Positions 10,023-19,975 of a DNA stretch of 64,000 nt are shown here, piece after piece. Location: NCBI GenBank assembly GCA_963728285.1, contig CAVSJR010000001.1:62001-126000 (forward strand), read 5' to 3'. Under the pieces are notes generated by a model. That model had not been told where the DNA came from. It ran no database searches and worked only from the letters and a program-made list of their open reading frames with translations. This DNA comes from CAVSJR01 sp963728285 (GTDB taxonomy: Bacteria; Actinomycetota; UBA4738; HRBIN12). The translations under genes were made by a program, and so were the position numbers. Every line of letters starts with the position of its first letter. The first letter of the stretch is position 1.

Positions 10023-11187
10023 CTAGGAGAGCACCCCGCTCAGCTCCTCGAGGCTTTGGAGGTTGTGGCCGGGCAGGAAGACGTCGACGCTCGGCAGGGC
10101 GGCGGCCATTCCCCTGGCGAGCGGCTCGTACCGGGGACTGCCCTTCAGCGGATTCACCCAGACCACCTCGTGGGCCAGCCGGCGCAGGCGGGCCATCTGC
10201 TGCCCGAGCAGGGTGGGATCCCCGCGCTCCAGCCCATCCGAGCACACGACGACGACCGCACCGCGGAGGGCGCTGCGCTGGCTCCACTCCGCCAGCAGAT
10301 CCCGCAGCGAGCGACCGATGCGCGTTCCCCCCTCCCAGTCCTCCACGCGCGCGCCGATGTCGCGCAGGGCCCGGTCCGGATCCCGGGTTCGAAGCGTTCG
10401 GGTCACGCGCGTGAGCCGGGTGCCGAAACAGAAGGCCTCCACGCGCCGGCCCGCCGACATCGCCGCGTGCGCGAACTGCAACAGCGCCCTCGAGTAGGGG
10501 GCCATCGATCCCGACACGTCGACGAGCACGACGAGCGGCCGCGTCCGGCGCCCCGGGGTCCTCCACGACCGATGAAACGGCTCTCCCTGGGTCCGAAGCG
10601 AGCGCCGAAGCGTCCTGGCGACGTCGACGCGGGAGCCGTGCGGCGACGAGCGGAGGCGGCGGGTGGAGCGCGACGGCATGCGCATGGCGAGCTCTCGGAT
10701 CAGCCTCGCCGCCCGACGCCGCTCCGCGTCGTCCATCTCGGCGAACGACTTCGCTCGAAGCACCTCCGTCCCGCTCGCGATCAGCCCGGCGGCGCCTCCG
10801 GCCCCACCGTCCTCGGCTCCGCCCCCGCGGATCGATGGTCCGTCCGATGAGGCGCCGTCCCCCGCCGCGGGGTCGTCCGGGGCATCGTCGACGGGCGCCG
10901 GCTCACCGAGCGGGCGCCGATCCCGCGGCTCGGGCACGGAGCTCACCGTCGGCGAGCCGAAGGAGCGCTCGAACGCGGCGTCGAAGACCTCCACGTCCTC
11001 GCGCCGGCTCAGGAGCGCCGCGCGGGCCGACCAGTACACCGCCTCCCGATCGGCCGGAACGAGGAGGGCGACGCATCGGCAGAACGTCACGATCCGGTCG
11101 GATGCCGACGGGCAGGCCTCGACGGCGGAGCTCGCGCCCGAACCCGACGAGCGTCCGAAGCGCGTCCGACGGCCGGGGCTCAGCCAT
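10023..11187 (-). CDS. coxE: CoxE-like VWA domain protein (one frameshift)
   Basis: A VWA-domain protein of the CoxE family. The metal-binding MIDAS motif DVSGSM is in LVVLVDVSGSMAPYSRALL, and the C-terminal part contains WVNPLKG, typical of these proteins. The N-terminal segment MAEPRPSDALRTLVGFGRE is in another frame from the body, so a shift lies near 11100. Its start overlaps the end of the MoxR gene. CoxE works with the CoxD ATPase in maturation of the CuSMo cluster of CO dehydrogenase and in related molybdenum hydroxylase systems. A general MoxR/VWA chaperone pair unrelated to CO is the alternative. Confidence 0.82.
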
Positions 11188-12082
11188 CGTCGTCGGCGAC
11201 CCCCGCTCCGGCGAGGTCGGCCACGACCTCGGCGATGCCGGAGCGTGCGATCTGCTGGTCCTCGTGATCCTTCAGCACGGCGCCGAGCGTCGCCTCGGCC
11301 GTCTCCTCGTCGAGGCGCTCCGCGCCCAGGAACGCGAGGGCGGCGGCCCAATCGATGGTCTCCGCCACCCCGGGGCGCTTCGCGACGTCGAGGCGGCGGA
11401 GCCGGGCGACGGCGACCGCCACGTCGCGGGCGAGGGGTTCGCTCACCTCGGGCGCCCGCGTTCGCACGATCTGCACCTCGCGGTCGAGGGTTGGGTGATC
11501 GATCCAGTGATACAGACAGCGGCGCCGCAGCGCGTCGTGCAGCTCCCGCGTCCGGTTGGACGTGACGATCACGATCGGCGGTTCGTCGGCCCTGATGGAT
11601 CCGATCTCGGGGATCGTCACCGCGAACTCCGAGAGGATCTCGAGCAGGAACGCCTCGAATTCGTCGTCGGCCCGATCGAGCTCGTCCACCAGCAGGACGC
11701 TGCGGGAACCGCCGCGGATCGCGGCCAGCAGTGGTCGTTCAACCAGATAGTCGGGTCCGAACAGATCCTGGAGGTGAGGGTCGGCGCCGTCCTGCAGGGC
11801 CCGGGCGGCGATGAGCTGGCGCGAATAGTTCCATTCGTAGAGGGCCTGGCTCGCGTCGATGCCCTCGTAGCACTGCAGCCGGATGAGCTCGCGATCCAGC
11901 AGCGACGCGAGCACCTTCGCGACCTCCGTCTTCCCCACCCCCGCCTCCCCCTCGAGCAGCAGGGGCTTGGACAGGGACACCGCGAGATAGATCGCCGTGG
12001 CGAGCCCCCGATCGGTGAGGTAGGCCTCATCCCGCAGGGCTCGGTGGAGCTCGTCGACCGATTCGTACGGCATCTTGACCAT
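11180..12082 (-). CDS. coxD: MoxR-type AAA+ ATPase (CoxD-like)
   Basis: A ~300-residue AAA+ ATPase. Walker A GEAGVGKT is near residues 45-52, Walker B is LLVDELDRAD, and the sensor region is IVIVTSNRTRELHDALRRRC, as in MoxR proteins. The start at ATG 12082 is preferred over one 18 codons upstream because it fits MoxR N-termini; ATG 12073 is also possible. It is directly coupled to the VWA gene downstream by an 8-base overlap. The pair would remodel or load metal centres of a partner enzyme. Confidence 0.87.
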   Translation of the reverse strand: MVKMPYESVDELHRALRDEAYLTDRGLATAIYLAVSLSKPLLLEGEAGVGKTEVAKVLASLLDRELIRLQCYEGIDASQALYEWNYSRQLIAARALQDGADPHLQDLFGPDYLVERPLLAAIRGGSRSVLLVDELDRADDEFEAFLLEILSEFAVTIPEIGSIRADEPPIVIVTSNRTRELHDALRRRCLYHWIDHPTLDREVQIVRTRAPEVSEPLARDVAVAVARLRRLDVAKRPGVAETIDWAAALAFLGAERLDEETAEATLGAVLKDHEDQQIARSGIAEVVADLAGAGVADDDG

Positions 12083-12160
12083 GACGAAAGGGTACCGGCG
12101 GCGGTGGCCGGACTCCCCCGTGGCCGATCCGACCATGGTGCGAGCGGAACGCCCGCGGCG

Positions 12161-13064
12161 TCAGGCCGAGGGAGCGGCCGCTCCCGGGGCCTCGCCGGGC
12201 TTCTGGGCGGGGCTCGGCGGCATGGGCACCCGGATCCCCCGCTCCGTGAGCCGCGTGGTCACGGCCTCACGCAATCTGCGTTCGACGTCGTAGCGACGGC
12301 CGGGATGGGTCTCGGCGACCACGCGCACAACGACCGCGTAGTCCGACAGCTGGTCCACCCCGAGGACCTCGGGGCCAGACATCAGATCGGTGCCGAGCCC
12401 TCCGGAGGCGCGGAGCTCGTCGAAGAGCCCGTCGAAGGAGCGTCCGCACCTCGTCGACGTCCTCGTCGTAGGCGATGCGGACATCGACGATCGCGCGGGC
12501 CCATCCCTTGGTCTTGTTGCTGACGACCTGCATGTTGCCGTTCGGGATGAAGTGCAGCGTTCCGTCGAACGCCCGAAGCGACGTGGCTCGAAGCGTGAGC
12601 GCCTCGACCTTGCCCGAGATGAGGCCGGCGATCGTGTGAGCGTCGATGGTGTCGCCGACGTCGAACTGGCGCTCGAGCACGATGAACAGGCCGGAGAGCC
12701 AGTCCTTCACGAGACCCTGCGCGCCGAAGCCGAGGGCGACCCCTGCGATCGCCGAGCCCGCGATGAACGGGGCGAGGTTGACCCCAAACTGATCGAGGAT
12801 CGTCAGCACGGCGATGGACCAGATCACGATGTAGCAGACGTTCACCAGGGCGTGCGTGACGGTGGCGGTGCGGCGAAGCGCGATCTCCCCCGTCACGTTG
12901 GGCGTGCCCGAGAGCTTCCGCTCGAGCCGCCGGACGAGGATCCTCGCGATGAGCGTGATCGCCAAGGCGACGGCGAGCACGATGAGGATCCTCACGCCCC
13001 GCGTCGCCGCCCAGTCACCGGAGAGGATCGGTTCGTTGGCGCCCTGTGCGGCGATGAGGTCCAT
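12161..13064 (-). CDS. mscS: small-conductance mechanosensitive channel MscS family (one frameshift)
   Basis: A membrane channel protein with N-terminal helices (VRILIVLAVALAITLIARI and a second near VCYIVIWSIAVLTIL), then the pore-helix and beta-domain sequence FIAGSAIAGVALGFGAQGLVKDWLSG and the MscS signature VGDTIDAHTIAGLISGKVEA. The C-terminal cytoplasmic part is in another frame from about 12440, with VVRVVAETHPGRRYDVERRL. It would release solutes on hypo-osmotic shock. ATG 13064 is favoured over TTG 13079. The distal tail is Ala/Pro rich. Confidence 0.87.
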
Positions 13065-13204
13065 AGGCCCGCCATTCAACGTGCGACCACGTTCATCGTC
13101 AAAGGCACCGGAGCTGGGTCACCCCGGTTTGACCCCGTCCGTCCCGGCTTCATAGAGTCGCGCGCAGGGCGGGGATGCCGCGGAGCGAACGGGGGGTTGC
13201 TCGA

Positions 13205-13711
13205 ATGAGATATGTCAGCGTCGGCCGGCGATTCGTCGCGTACCTGATCGACGTCATCATCCTGGGTCTCGTCACGGCGCCGTTCGGAACCTACAGGGTC
13301 GAGGACGGGACCGCGAGCTACCGGGTCGTCGGCGCCCCGTTCCTTCTTTCGTTGCTCGTGTGGATCGCCTATTTCACGATCCTCGAGGCGACCCTGGGCG
13401 CGACATTGGGAAAGCTTGCGTTGGGGATCCGGGTCCTGAAGGCAGATGGCACGAAGCTCGACTGGGGCGCCTCGATCGTCCGCAACATCCTGCGGATCGT
13501 CGACGCGATCCCGTATTTCATCCCGTACCTGCTCGGCGCGATCCTCGTCTGGAGCTCGCCGACGAGGCAGCGCCTCGGCGACCGCGCGGCGAGCACAATC
13601 GTCGTGAGGAAGGACAGCGTGGGTGCTCCCGTGCTCGGCGATGCGACGGCGAGCCGGGGGCAGGCTCCGCAGGCTCCGCCGCCTCCCCCGCCGCCCGGCG
13701 CGACGGGGTAG
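13205..13711 (+). CDS. RDD family membrane protein
   Basis: A 168-residue membrane protein with the RDD-type beginning RYVSVGRRFVAYLIDVIIL, in which the R and D residues of the family are visible. Hydrophobic helices follow, then a conserved ATLGKLALGIRVLKADG segment and RQRLGDRAA. The tail is a proline stretch. ATG 13205, preceded by a G-rich ribosome site, is preferred over ATG 13175. RDD proteins have been implicated in transport or ion exchange, but the function here is unknown. It converges on the next gene with an 8-base gap. Confidence 0.82.
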   Translation: MRYVSVGRRFVAYLIDVIILGLVTAPFGTYRVEDGTASYRVVGAPFLLSLLVWIAYFTILEATLGATLGKLALGIRVLKADGTKLDWGASIVRNILRIVDAIPYFIPYLLGAILVWSSPTRQRLGDRAASTIVVRKDSVGAPVLGDATASRGQAPQAPPPPPPPGATG

Positions 13712-13719
13712 GGGCAGGC

Positions 13720-15010
13720 TCAGCCGCCGTAGAGGTCCAGCAGCCCGCCGGTCGAGGCAGGATCGGCGAGCGCGACTGCCTCGGCGGCGGCGGCTTCGGT
13801 GCGCGAGGCCAACCGCATACTGAGTGCGCGCCAGCCCGGTCGGCTCATCCCGGTCGGATCCGGGAAGGACGAGGACGGCGTTGGACACGACCCGCTCCGA
13901 GCCGTCGGACGGGATGTTCACCACGCCCTTGCCCTTGACCCACATCGTCGCTCCGCCGCCTCCGTCGAGGTTCAGCGCGCTCGTGGCGCCGAGGTTCTTG
14001 AAGACGTGCGCGAAGCCGACGGGGGTGACGCCGATCGAGGAGCTGGACCGGCCGTCGACCACGACCAGCAGGATCCTGCCGTCCTCCGTGTAGCCGATGC
14101 CGGCCCTGGGGTTGCGCAGGCAGAAGTAGGTGCCGCAGTTGTCGCTGGCCACGACGCGCCCGTTGGCGAGCAATTGCGGAGCGCCGCCGACGACGTCGGT
14201 GACGCCGGCCCAATCGTCGACGTCCCAGGTCAGCGTGACGACCCCTCCGGGACTCATGGCCCGCACCTGGTCGGCCGCGGACCCGTCCCGGTCGGCGGCG
14301 AGCACCACCCCGCCGCTCGTCGACACGGGATCCCCTTGGCAGCGCATGACGTCGACGGTGTAGTCGCGGACGACGCCACGCTTGGTCGGCCCCCATCGGT
14401 ACCCGCCGCTCGGGAGCAGCCGTGCCGAACACGCTCCGGACGGGGGCTTTCGGACGCTGCCGCCCATCGCGGTGAACGCGGCGATCTCGCCCCGACGGGG
14501 GCCCTCGGAGTTCCACCCGGCGACGTCGAAGGACCTGCCGTTCGCATGGTTCACGCCGGTGATCACCGCCTTCACGCCCGAGCGCAGATAGCGGTGGGCC
14601 TCGTCTCGCGAGATGGCGAACGTCGCTCCGACGTTGGTGCCGGCCGTCTTGAGCGCCGCCTCCTCGGCGAACGCGTGCACGGGCACTCCGTCCGAGGTGA
14701 AGTCGCCGTTGATGCCGGCGAGCGCCCCCTCGGCCGAGGCGATGCTGCTCGTCGGCGAGTACTTCCCGAAGGTGCTCCCGGCCGCCTCCACGTCGAGGGA
14801 CGCGGCCCTGGTCGGGTCGAGCGTCACGACGTAGGTGCGGAGCGGCACGCTGGAATCGGTGATCCGCGTGTACGTGACCCCCGGCGCCAGCGTGCTGGTC
14901 TGCTTCCTCAGCGCCGGCGCCGGGGCCGCCCCGGCCGGGGCCGCGGGAAGCGACGACAGCGCCGCGAGCGCTGCGATCGACCCCGCCACGAGTGTCCTGG
15001 CTCCTCTCAC
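13720..15010 (-). CDS. secreted phosphodiester glycosidase (NAGPA-like) domain protein (one frameshift)
   Basis: An exported protein of ~430 residues with a signal peptide in the first ~28 residues (ALAALSSLPAAPAGAAPAP). The body matches the phosphodiester glycosidase domain (PF09992): SIASAEGALAGINGDF, RAGIGYTEDGRILLVVVDG and ALNLDGGGGATMWV. The original frame runs on into the opposite gene, whereas a shift near 13838 gives a natural end TGGLLDLYGG followed by TGA at 13720-13722. It may act on cell-surface phosphodiester-linked sugars; the substrate is not known. Confidence 0.83.
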
Positions 15011-15098
15011 CCATCAGTTGTCGGCCAAACGGGCTAGTAATCTTGAGCCAGTCTCTCGAGCGGCCGGGACTATCTCGCCCGTGCGCGAGCGAGGCCGC

Positions 15099-16403
15099 CT
15101 ACGCCGAGCGCACCTCCGCGAGCGCGCGACGAACGAGGATCTTCGCCAGCTCCCGGCGGTACTCCGCGCTCCCGAAGGCGTCGCTCGGCGGACTGGCCCC
15201 CTCCGCCGCACGCTCGGACGCCATCGCGATGTCCTCGCCGCCGGCCAGCGCCCGCTCGACGCCGCTCGCCCGCAGCGGCCGGTCCCCCATGTTGGTCAGG
15301 GCCACCGCATCGCCCCGCCCGTCGGACCCCGCGACGGCCGCCACGCCGACGAGCGCCCAGTCCTGCGCCCGTCGGTGGTACTTGACGTAGCTCCAACCCC
15401 GGCCGCTCGTCCTCGGAACCCGGATCTCCGCCAGCACCTCGTCCTCCGCGAGGTCGGCCTCGAACAGGCCCCTGAAGAACTCCGATGCGGCGATCGTCCG
15501 CGATCCGCCTCCGGGTCCCCGCACCATCATGGTCGCGCCGAGGGCCAGCAGCACGGTGGGCATGTCGGAGGCGGGATCCGCGTGGGCGACGGAGCCCCCG
15601 ATCGTGCCGACGTGTCGCACCTGCGGATCGCCGATCTCGCCGGCGGCGTACGGGACGATCGGACAGGCCGACCGGAGCAGCTCGCTGTTCGCCACGTCGT
15701 GATGACGGACGAGGGCTCCGATCGCGATCGCATCGCCGTCATCGCGAATGAAGCCGAGATCCCCGACGCGGGTGATGTCGACGAGCATCGCGGGCTGCGC
15801 GAGCCGCAGCTTCATGAGCGGGAGGAGCGAGTGTCCCCCGGCGATGATCTTCGCGCCCTCGTTTCGACCGAGGAGCTCGGTCGCGTGATCGACGGATTCG
15901 GCGCGCACGAACTCGAAGGGCGCCGGGATCACGGCCGCTCGGCGGGCATGGTCGGCGACCTCAGGCGCCCGGCCGGCCGCCAGGATGGCCACGACGATGT
16001 TGTGATAGCCGGTGCAGCGGCAGAGGTTGCCCTCCAGGCTCTCGCGCACCTCCTGCTCCGTCGGGCTGGCGTTCTCCTCGAGGAAGCTCGCGGCCGCCAT
16101 GATCATCCCGGGCGTGCAGTACCCGCATTGAAGCGCGTGATGACGGTGAAACGCCTCCTGGATCGGATGCAGCGCCCCGTTCGCCGGCGCCAGCCCCTCG
16201 ATCGTCGTGACGTCGCGGCCGTCGGCCTGGACGGCGAGCATCGTGCACGACTTCACGGACTCGCCGTCGACGAGGACCGTGCACGACCCGCACGAGGAAG
16301 TGTCGCAGCCGATGTTCGTGCCGGTCAGCCCGAGGTCCTCCCGCAGGAAGTACGCGAGCAACCGGCGGGGCTCCACCTCGGCTTCGCGCCGCACCCCGTT
16401 CAC
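15099..16403 (-). CDS. fused 2Fe-2S / FAD subunits of a molybdenum hydroxylase (CoxS-CoxM type)
   Basis: A 434-residue fusion. Residues 1-150 are a CoxS-like subunit: C33, C38, C41 and C53 form a plant-ferredoxin-type cluster (CDTSSCGSC), and C93, C96, C128 and C130 form the second (QCGYCTPG, NLCRC). From ~160 it is a CoxM-like FAD domain with IIAGGHSLLPLMKLR and VRHVGTIGGSVAHADP. These normally are two proteins that pass electrons from a molybdopterin large subunit. No large subunit gene is in the window. Start GTG 16403 may be short: an ATG lies just upstream but out of frame across a run of six C (on +), so a base error there is possible. Confidence 0.88.
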   Translation of the reverse strand: MNGVRREAEVEPRRLLAYFLREDLGLTGTNIGCDTSSCGSCTVLVDGESVKSCTMLAVQADGRDVTTIEGLAPANGALHPIQEAFHRHHALQCGYCTPGMIMAAASFLEENASPTEQEVRESLEGNLCRCTGYHNIVVAILAAGRAPEVADHARRAAVIPAPFEFVRAESVDHATELLGRNEGAKIIAGGHSLLPLMKLRLAQPAMLVDITRVGDLGFIRDDGDAIAIGALVRHHDVANSELLRSACPIVPYAAGEIGDPQVRHVGTIGGSVAHADPASDMPTVLLALGATMMVRGPGGGSRTIAASEFFRGLFEADLAEDEVLAEIRVPRTSGRGWSYVKYHRRAQDWALVGVAAVAGSDGRGDAVALTNMGDRPLRASGVERALAGGEDIAMASERAAEGASPPSDAFGSAEYRRELAKILVRRALAEVRSA

Positions 16404-16499
16404 CGCGACCGCGATACGCGTCGCAACCCCCCATCGTCTCGGACCTCGGCCCAGCGGGGCGAAGTCTAGCCGTCGCTCGTTGCGAGCGCCCGAGACCGG

Positions 16500-17012
16500 T
16501 CAGGGAGCGGCGTCGCCGGCCGGTTCATCGGTCGCAACGGCGTCCGCGGAGCATGGGACCTCCGACGCCACCTCGCGTTCGAACACGAGGGCGTTCGCCC
16601 GATTCGCCTCCACTCGAACCGACCTGCAGGAGCCGTCGGAGGCCCGCGCCGCGGCGATCCACGCGTCCGCCTCCGGGTGCACGCTCACGACGGTCGGCCC
16701 GTCCGAGGGCCGGTCGCCCGGGACGAACGTCAGGGTGAGCTCCACCACGCCGACCTCATCCGCCGTCGCCCCCGCATAGCTTCCGCCCTCTCGCTGCACG
16801 ATATTCGCGGCTCGAACCGCGCGCTCGAGGTTCAGTCGTGCGCTCGAGCCGGGCGGCTGGGGCCGGGTGAGCACGGCGCCGGCGATCACGACGAGCCCCG
16901 CCACCCCCAGCGCGGCCGCGATGACCCAGAACCCTCGATTGGAACGGGTGCTCGTCGTCGCCGGGACGCGCGGATCGTCCATGGGCGGCGCGGGCAACCG
17001 GGTCTCAGCCAT
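16500..17012 (-). CDS. membrane-anchored hypothetical protein
   Basis: A 170-residue protein with one predicted transmembrane helix (residues ~28-48, WVIAAALGVAGLVVIAGAV) and an extracytoplasmic domain of ~120 residues. I do not recognise a family. The outer part has two cysteines and acidic character, with VVELTLTFVPGDRPSDGP as the most structured segment. It is divergent from coxG and separated from the fused cox subunit by ~95 bases. Confidence 0.65.
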   Translation of the reverse strand: MAETRLPAPPMDDPRVPATTSTRSNRGFWVIAAALGVAGLVVIAGAVLTRPQPPGSSARLNLERAVRAANIVQREGGSYAGATADEVGVVELTLTFVPGDRPSDGPTVVSVHPEADAWIAAARASDGSCRSVRVEANRANALVFEREVASEVPCSADAVATDEPAGDAAP

Positions 17013-17116
17013 CGACCCCGAGCGTACTATCGGGGCCGCCGGCGGCCCGCGTTTTCATCGGCCGGCGACGGCGGAGTAGGCTGCGGCCTCGGCGGATCGC
17101 GAAAGGACGCCGGACG

Positions 17117-17812
17117 TTGCTCATCGACAACGAGTTTCGGGTGGCGGCCGCCGCGGACCGCCTGTGGTCCCACCTGCTCGACGTCGAGCGCATCGCCCCC
17201 TGCCTGCCGGGCGCCGAGCTGACGGAGGTGGTCGACGATCGAACCTGGCGGGGCCGGATGAAGATGAAATTCGGCCCCGTCGCGATGACGTTCGCGGGGA
17301 CGGTCACGATGGTCGATCGCGACGACAACGACCATCGCGTCGTGCTTCGCGCGAACGGAACGGAGTCCAAGGGCAAGGGCGCGGCAACCGCCGAGGTCAC
17401 CTCCTGGCTCGAGCCGGACCGCGACGAAACGCTCGTCAAGATGCGCGCCGACATCACGCTGCAGGGATTCGTCGCGCAGGTGAGCCGAGGCATGCTGCCC
17501 GACATCTCGGCGAAGCTGACGCAGCAGTTCGCCGACTGCCTCCGCGCGGACATGACGGCCGGCGAGACGGAGGAGGCGGCGGCATCCGGGGGCGACGCCG
17601 GGGAACGGGCGGCCACGAGCGAGGGCGCCCGGCAGGAGCCGGCAACCGGCGCGGCGCCGGCCGCCCCGCAGCCCGAGGCGCCGGGCCCTTCGGAAACGCC
17701 GCGTGCGAGCGCGAACGGACACCTCGGCGGCATCCGGCTGACGATCTGGGCGCTGTACCGCGCCGCCGCGCGCGCCGTGCGCCGCCTGCTCGGCCGGAAG
17801 CCGGCGAACTGA
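17117..17812 (+). CDS. coxG: CoxG-like SRPBCC protein
   Basis: A 231-residue protein whose first ~150 residues match the CO dehydrogenase subunit G (SRPBCC) fold: LIDNEFRVAAAADRLWSHLLDV, APCLPGAEL, FGPVAMTFAGTV and AQVSRGMLPDISAKLTQQFADCL. CoxG binds lipids and anchors molybdenum hydroxylase to the membrane in CO oxidisers. The C-terminal ~80 residues are an Ala/Pro-rich linker followed by a short basic, hydrophobic end. It starts with TTG 17117 and is followed after 4 bases by mocA, so the two are co-transcribed. Confidence 0.87.
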   Translation: MLIDNEFRVAAAADRLWSHLLDVERIAPCLPGAELTEVVDDRTWRGRMKMKFGPVAMTFAGTVTMVDRDDNDHRVVLRANGTESKGKGAATAEVTSWLEPDRDETLVKMRADITLQGFVAQVSRGMLPDISAKLTQQFADCLRADMTAGETEEAAASGGDAGERAATSEGARQEPATGAAPAAPQPEAPGPSETPRASANGHLGGIRLTIWALYRAAARAVRRLLGRKPAN

Positions 17813-17816
17813 TCCG

Positions 17817-18419
17817 ATGATCAGCGGCGTGATCCTCGCCGCCGGCACGGGCAGTCGCTTCGGCGGCACCAAGCAGCTGCTCCACCTCGGCGGCAAGCCG
17901 CTCGTGCAGCACGTCGTCGACGCCTCGGTCGCCGCGGGGCTCGATGAGATCGTCGTGGTCCTCGGCCACGACGCCGAGCGCGTGCGGGAGGGTATCCGGC
18001 TTCCCCGGATTGCGCGGACGGTCGACAACCGCGACTACGACGACGGCCTCGCCACCTCGCTCGCCACCGGGCTCCGCGCGGCCGCGCGCGACAGCGAGGC
18101 GGCGGTCGTCCTCCTCGCGGACCAACCCGGCGTGACGTCGGCGACGATCGGTTCGCTCGTGCGGGCGTTCGTCGCGCGTCGAAGGCCCATCGTGCGAGCG
18201 GTGTTCCGCGACGGCCCGGGACCCGCCCTGCTGTCGCGGGAGGTGTGGGACGAGGCGATGCGACTGTCGGGCGACGCGGGAGCGCGGACCCTCATCGCGT
18301 CGCACCCCGATTGGGTGGAGGAGATCGAGATCGAGGCCGACGCGCCGCCGGACGTCGACACGCGCGAGGATGCGGCTCGACTCGGGGCGGACCCCGCCGG
18401 GGGAGCGCCGGCCCGGTAG
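17817..18419 (+). CDS. mocA: MocA/MobA-like nucleotidyltransferase for molybdenum cofactor
   Basis: A 200-residue nucleotidyltransferase. The signature VILAAGTGSRFGGTKQLL is at the N-terminus, and LLADQPGVT carries the metal-binding aspartate. This pattern fits MocA, which adds CMP to molybdopterin for enzymes such as CO or xanthine dehydrogenase, rather than MobA. Position directly behind coxG supports a role in cofactor supply for a molybdenum hydroxylase. Confidence 0.87.
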   Translation: MISGVILAAGTGSRFGGTKQLLHLGGKPLVQHVVDASVAAGLDEIVVVLGHDAERVREGIRLPRIARTVDNRDYDDGLATSLATGLRAAARDSEAAVVLLADQPGVTSATIGSLVRAFVARRRPIVRAVFRDGPGPALLSREVWDEAMRLSGDAGARTLIASHPDWVEEIEIEADAPPDVDTREDAARLGADPAGGAPAR

Positions 18420-18468
18420 CTCATCCCGGGCGTCCCGGGAGGCCGTCGTCGCTCGCGGCCGGAACCGG

Positions 18469-19284
18469 TCAGCCGACCGGTCCGAGTCGTCGATGCTGGA
18501 TCGCGGGCAGCGCCGATCGGACGCGACGGAGCTCCCCCAGATCGAGGTCGGCGAGGATGGCCTCGGTCCCCTCCTCCGGGCCGCGCGCGATCACCCGGCC
18601 CCAGGGATCCACCGCGAGGCTGTTGCCGAAGCTGCGCCGGCCCTTGGACGGGTCGCCCCAGACCCCCCACTGTGCGGGCGCGAGAACGAACGATTGGTTC
18701 TCGATGGCACGGGCGCGAAGCAGGACCTCCCAATGCGCGGAGCCGGTCGTGTGTTGAAAGTTCGCCGGGACGAACAGGACCCGCGCACCTCGAGCCATCA
18801 TGCTCCGATACAGCTCCGGAAACCGAAGGTCGTAGCAGATCGACAAGCCGACGCGGCCGAATTCCGTCTCGGTCGTCACGATCTCCTCGCCGGGCGCGTA
18901 CGTGTCCGACTCGCGGACCGGCGCCACGCCGGGAAGGTCGACGTCGAACAGGTGGATCTTTCGGTAGCGAGCCACCTGCTCGCCGGACCGGTCGAACAAC
19001 AGGCTGGTGTTGTACACGCGGCCCTCCGACGACTCGAGGATGCTCCCGCCGAGCACCCACATCCGATGGCGCCGCGCGGCCGCGGCGAGACGCTCGGTCG
19101 TGGGACCCGGCACCGTCTCGGCGACCTCCGTGTGCCGGCGCGACGGCCCGCGATAGGTGAACACCTCGGGCAGGGACGCGAGGTCCGCGCCGGCATCCGC
19201 CGAGGCGGCGAGCAGCCCCTCGGCCTCGACGAGGTTCTCCTCGAGGTCCTCCCCCGCCCGCATCTGGCATAGGGCCACGCGCAT
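18469..19284 (-). CDS. carbon-nitrogen hydrolase (nitrilase superfamily)
   Basis: A 271-residue amidohydrolase starting at ATG 19284 with MRVALCQMRAGED. The catalytic triad is visible as Glu in SLPEVF, Lys in RYRKIHLFD and Cys in SICYDLRFPEL. Family members hydrolyse amides, for example omega-amidase or deaminated glutathione amidase (Nit1). The nearby aminotransferases make an omega-amidase role possible, but this is only inference. It is divergent from the next gene with a 19-base gap, so promoters overlap or are very compact. Confidence 0.88.
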   Translation of the reverse strand: MRVALCQMRAGEDLEENLVEAEGLLAASADAGADLASLPEVFTYRGPSRRHTEVAETVPGPTTERLAAAARRHRMWVLGGSILESSEGRVYNTSLLFDRSGEQVARYRKIHLFDVDLPGVAPVRESDTYAPGEEIVTTETEFGRVGLSICYDLRFPELYRSMMARGARVLFVPANFQHTTGSAHWEVLLRARAIENQSFVLAPAQWGVWGDPSKGRRSFGNSLAVDPWGRVIARGPEEGTEAILADLDLGELRRVRSALPAIQHRRLGPVG

Positions 19285-19303
19285 GGGGCGCCATACTAGG
19301 CGG

Positions 19304-19909
19304 ATGCCGGCGGGGCGGTACACGGTCATGGACGGCGAGGGCAACGCCGTCGGAACGGAGGAATTCCGGTGCGCTCCCGGGCCGGCGGGCTGGCGATACT
19401 TCTCCGAGGTGGAGACCACCGACCCGGATCCGCACCGGGAGATCGTCGATCTCGCGGTCGACGCGGCGTGGCGGCCCGTCCGAACCCGCATCGACACGGG
19501 GGCACACACCATCCTGCTGGAGACGGCGGGGGCGGAGCGGCTCGCGGGCTACCGCGACGGAGCCCCCGTCGAGGCGCCGTGGGGGCCCGAGATGCATCTG
19601 GATTACCTCTCGCCCGCCTACAACGCCGTGACCGCTCGAAGGCTGACGGCCGATGCCGAGATCGACGTCGTGTACCTCGAGGCGTTCACGTGCGAACCCC
19701 GGATCGAACGGCAGCGGTACGAGCTCGTGAACGACGAGGAGGTCGACACGCCCGTCGGGCGATTCGCGGCTCGGAGGTGGCGATACACGGCGCTCGCCAC
19801 CGGGTGGTCGCGAGACCTGTGGGTCGCGGGCGACGTCGTGGTCGCCTACGACGGGCTGTTCGCGCTCGAGTGGTACGACCCCGGAGCGAGCGGCGTGTCC
19901 ACACGCTGA
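19304..19909 (+). CDS. conserved hypothetical protein
   Basis: A 201-residue cytoplasmic protein from ATG 19304. No signal peptide, membrane helix or recognised motif is seen. The composition is rich in acidic residues and aromatic positions (EVETTDPDPH, DYLSPAYNAVTARRL, SRDLWVAGDVVVAYDGLF), consistent with a beta-rich, lipocalin- or DUF3108-like fold, but this is a weak resemblance. Its stop is followed by a strong hairpin. Confidence 0.65.
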   Translation: MPAGRYTVMDGEGNAVGTEEFRCAPGPAGWRYFSEVETTDPDPHREIVDLAVDAAWRPVRTRIDTGAHTILLETAGAERLAGYRDGAPVEAPWGPEMHLDYLSPAYNAVTARRLTADAEIDVVYLEAFTCEPRIERQRYELVNDEEVDTPVGRFAARRWRYTALATGWSRDLWVAGDVVVAYDGLFALEWYDPGASGVSTR

Positions 19910-19928
19910 GTCCCGAGGGCCGACGCTC

Positions 19929-19961
19929 GGAAGGCCGGGACCCGTCCGGTCCCGGCCTTCC
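19929..19961. terminator. bidirectional terminator hairpin
   Basis: A perfect 14-bp stem (19929-19942 with 19948-19961) with a 5-base loop lies between the converging hypothetical gene and yceI. It would serve both directions. Confidence 0.72.
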
Positions 19962-19975
19962 ACGCGATGCGACCG

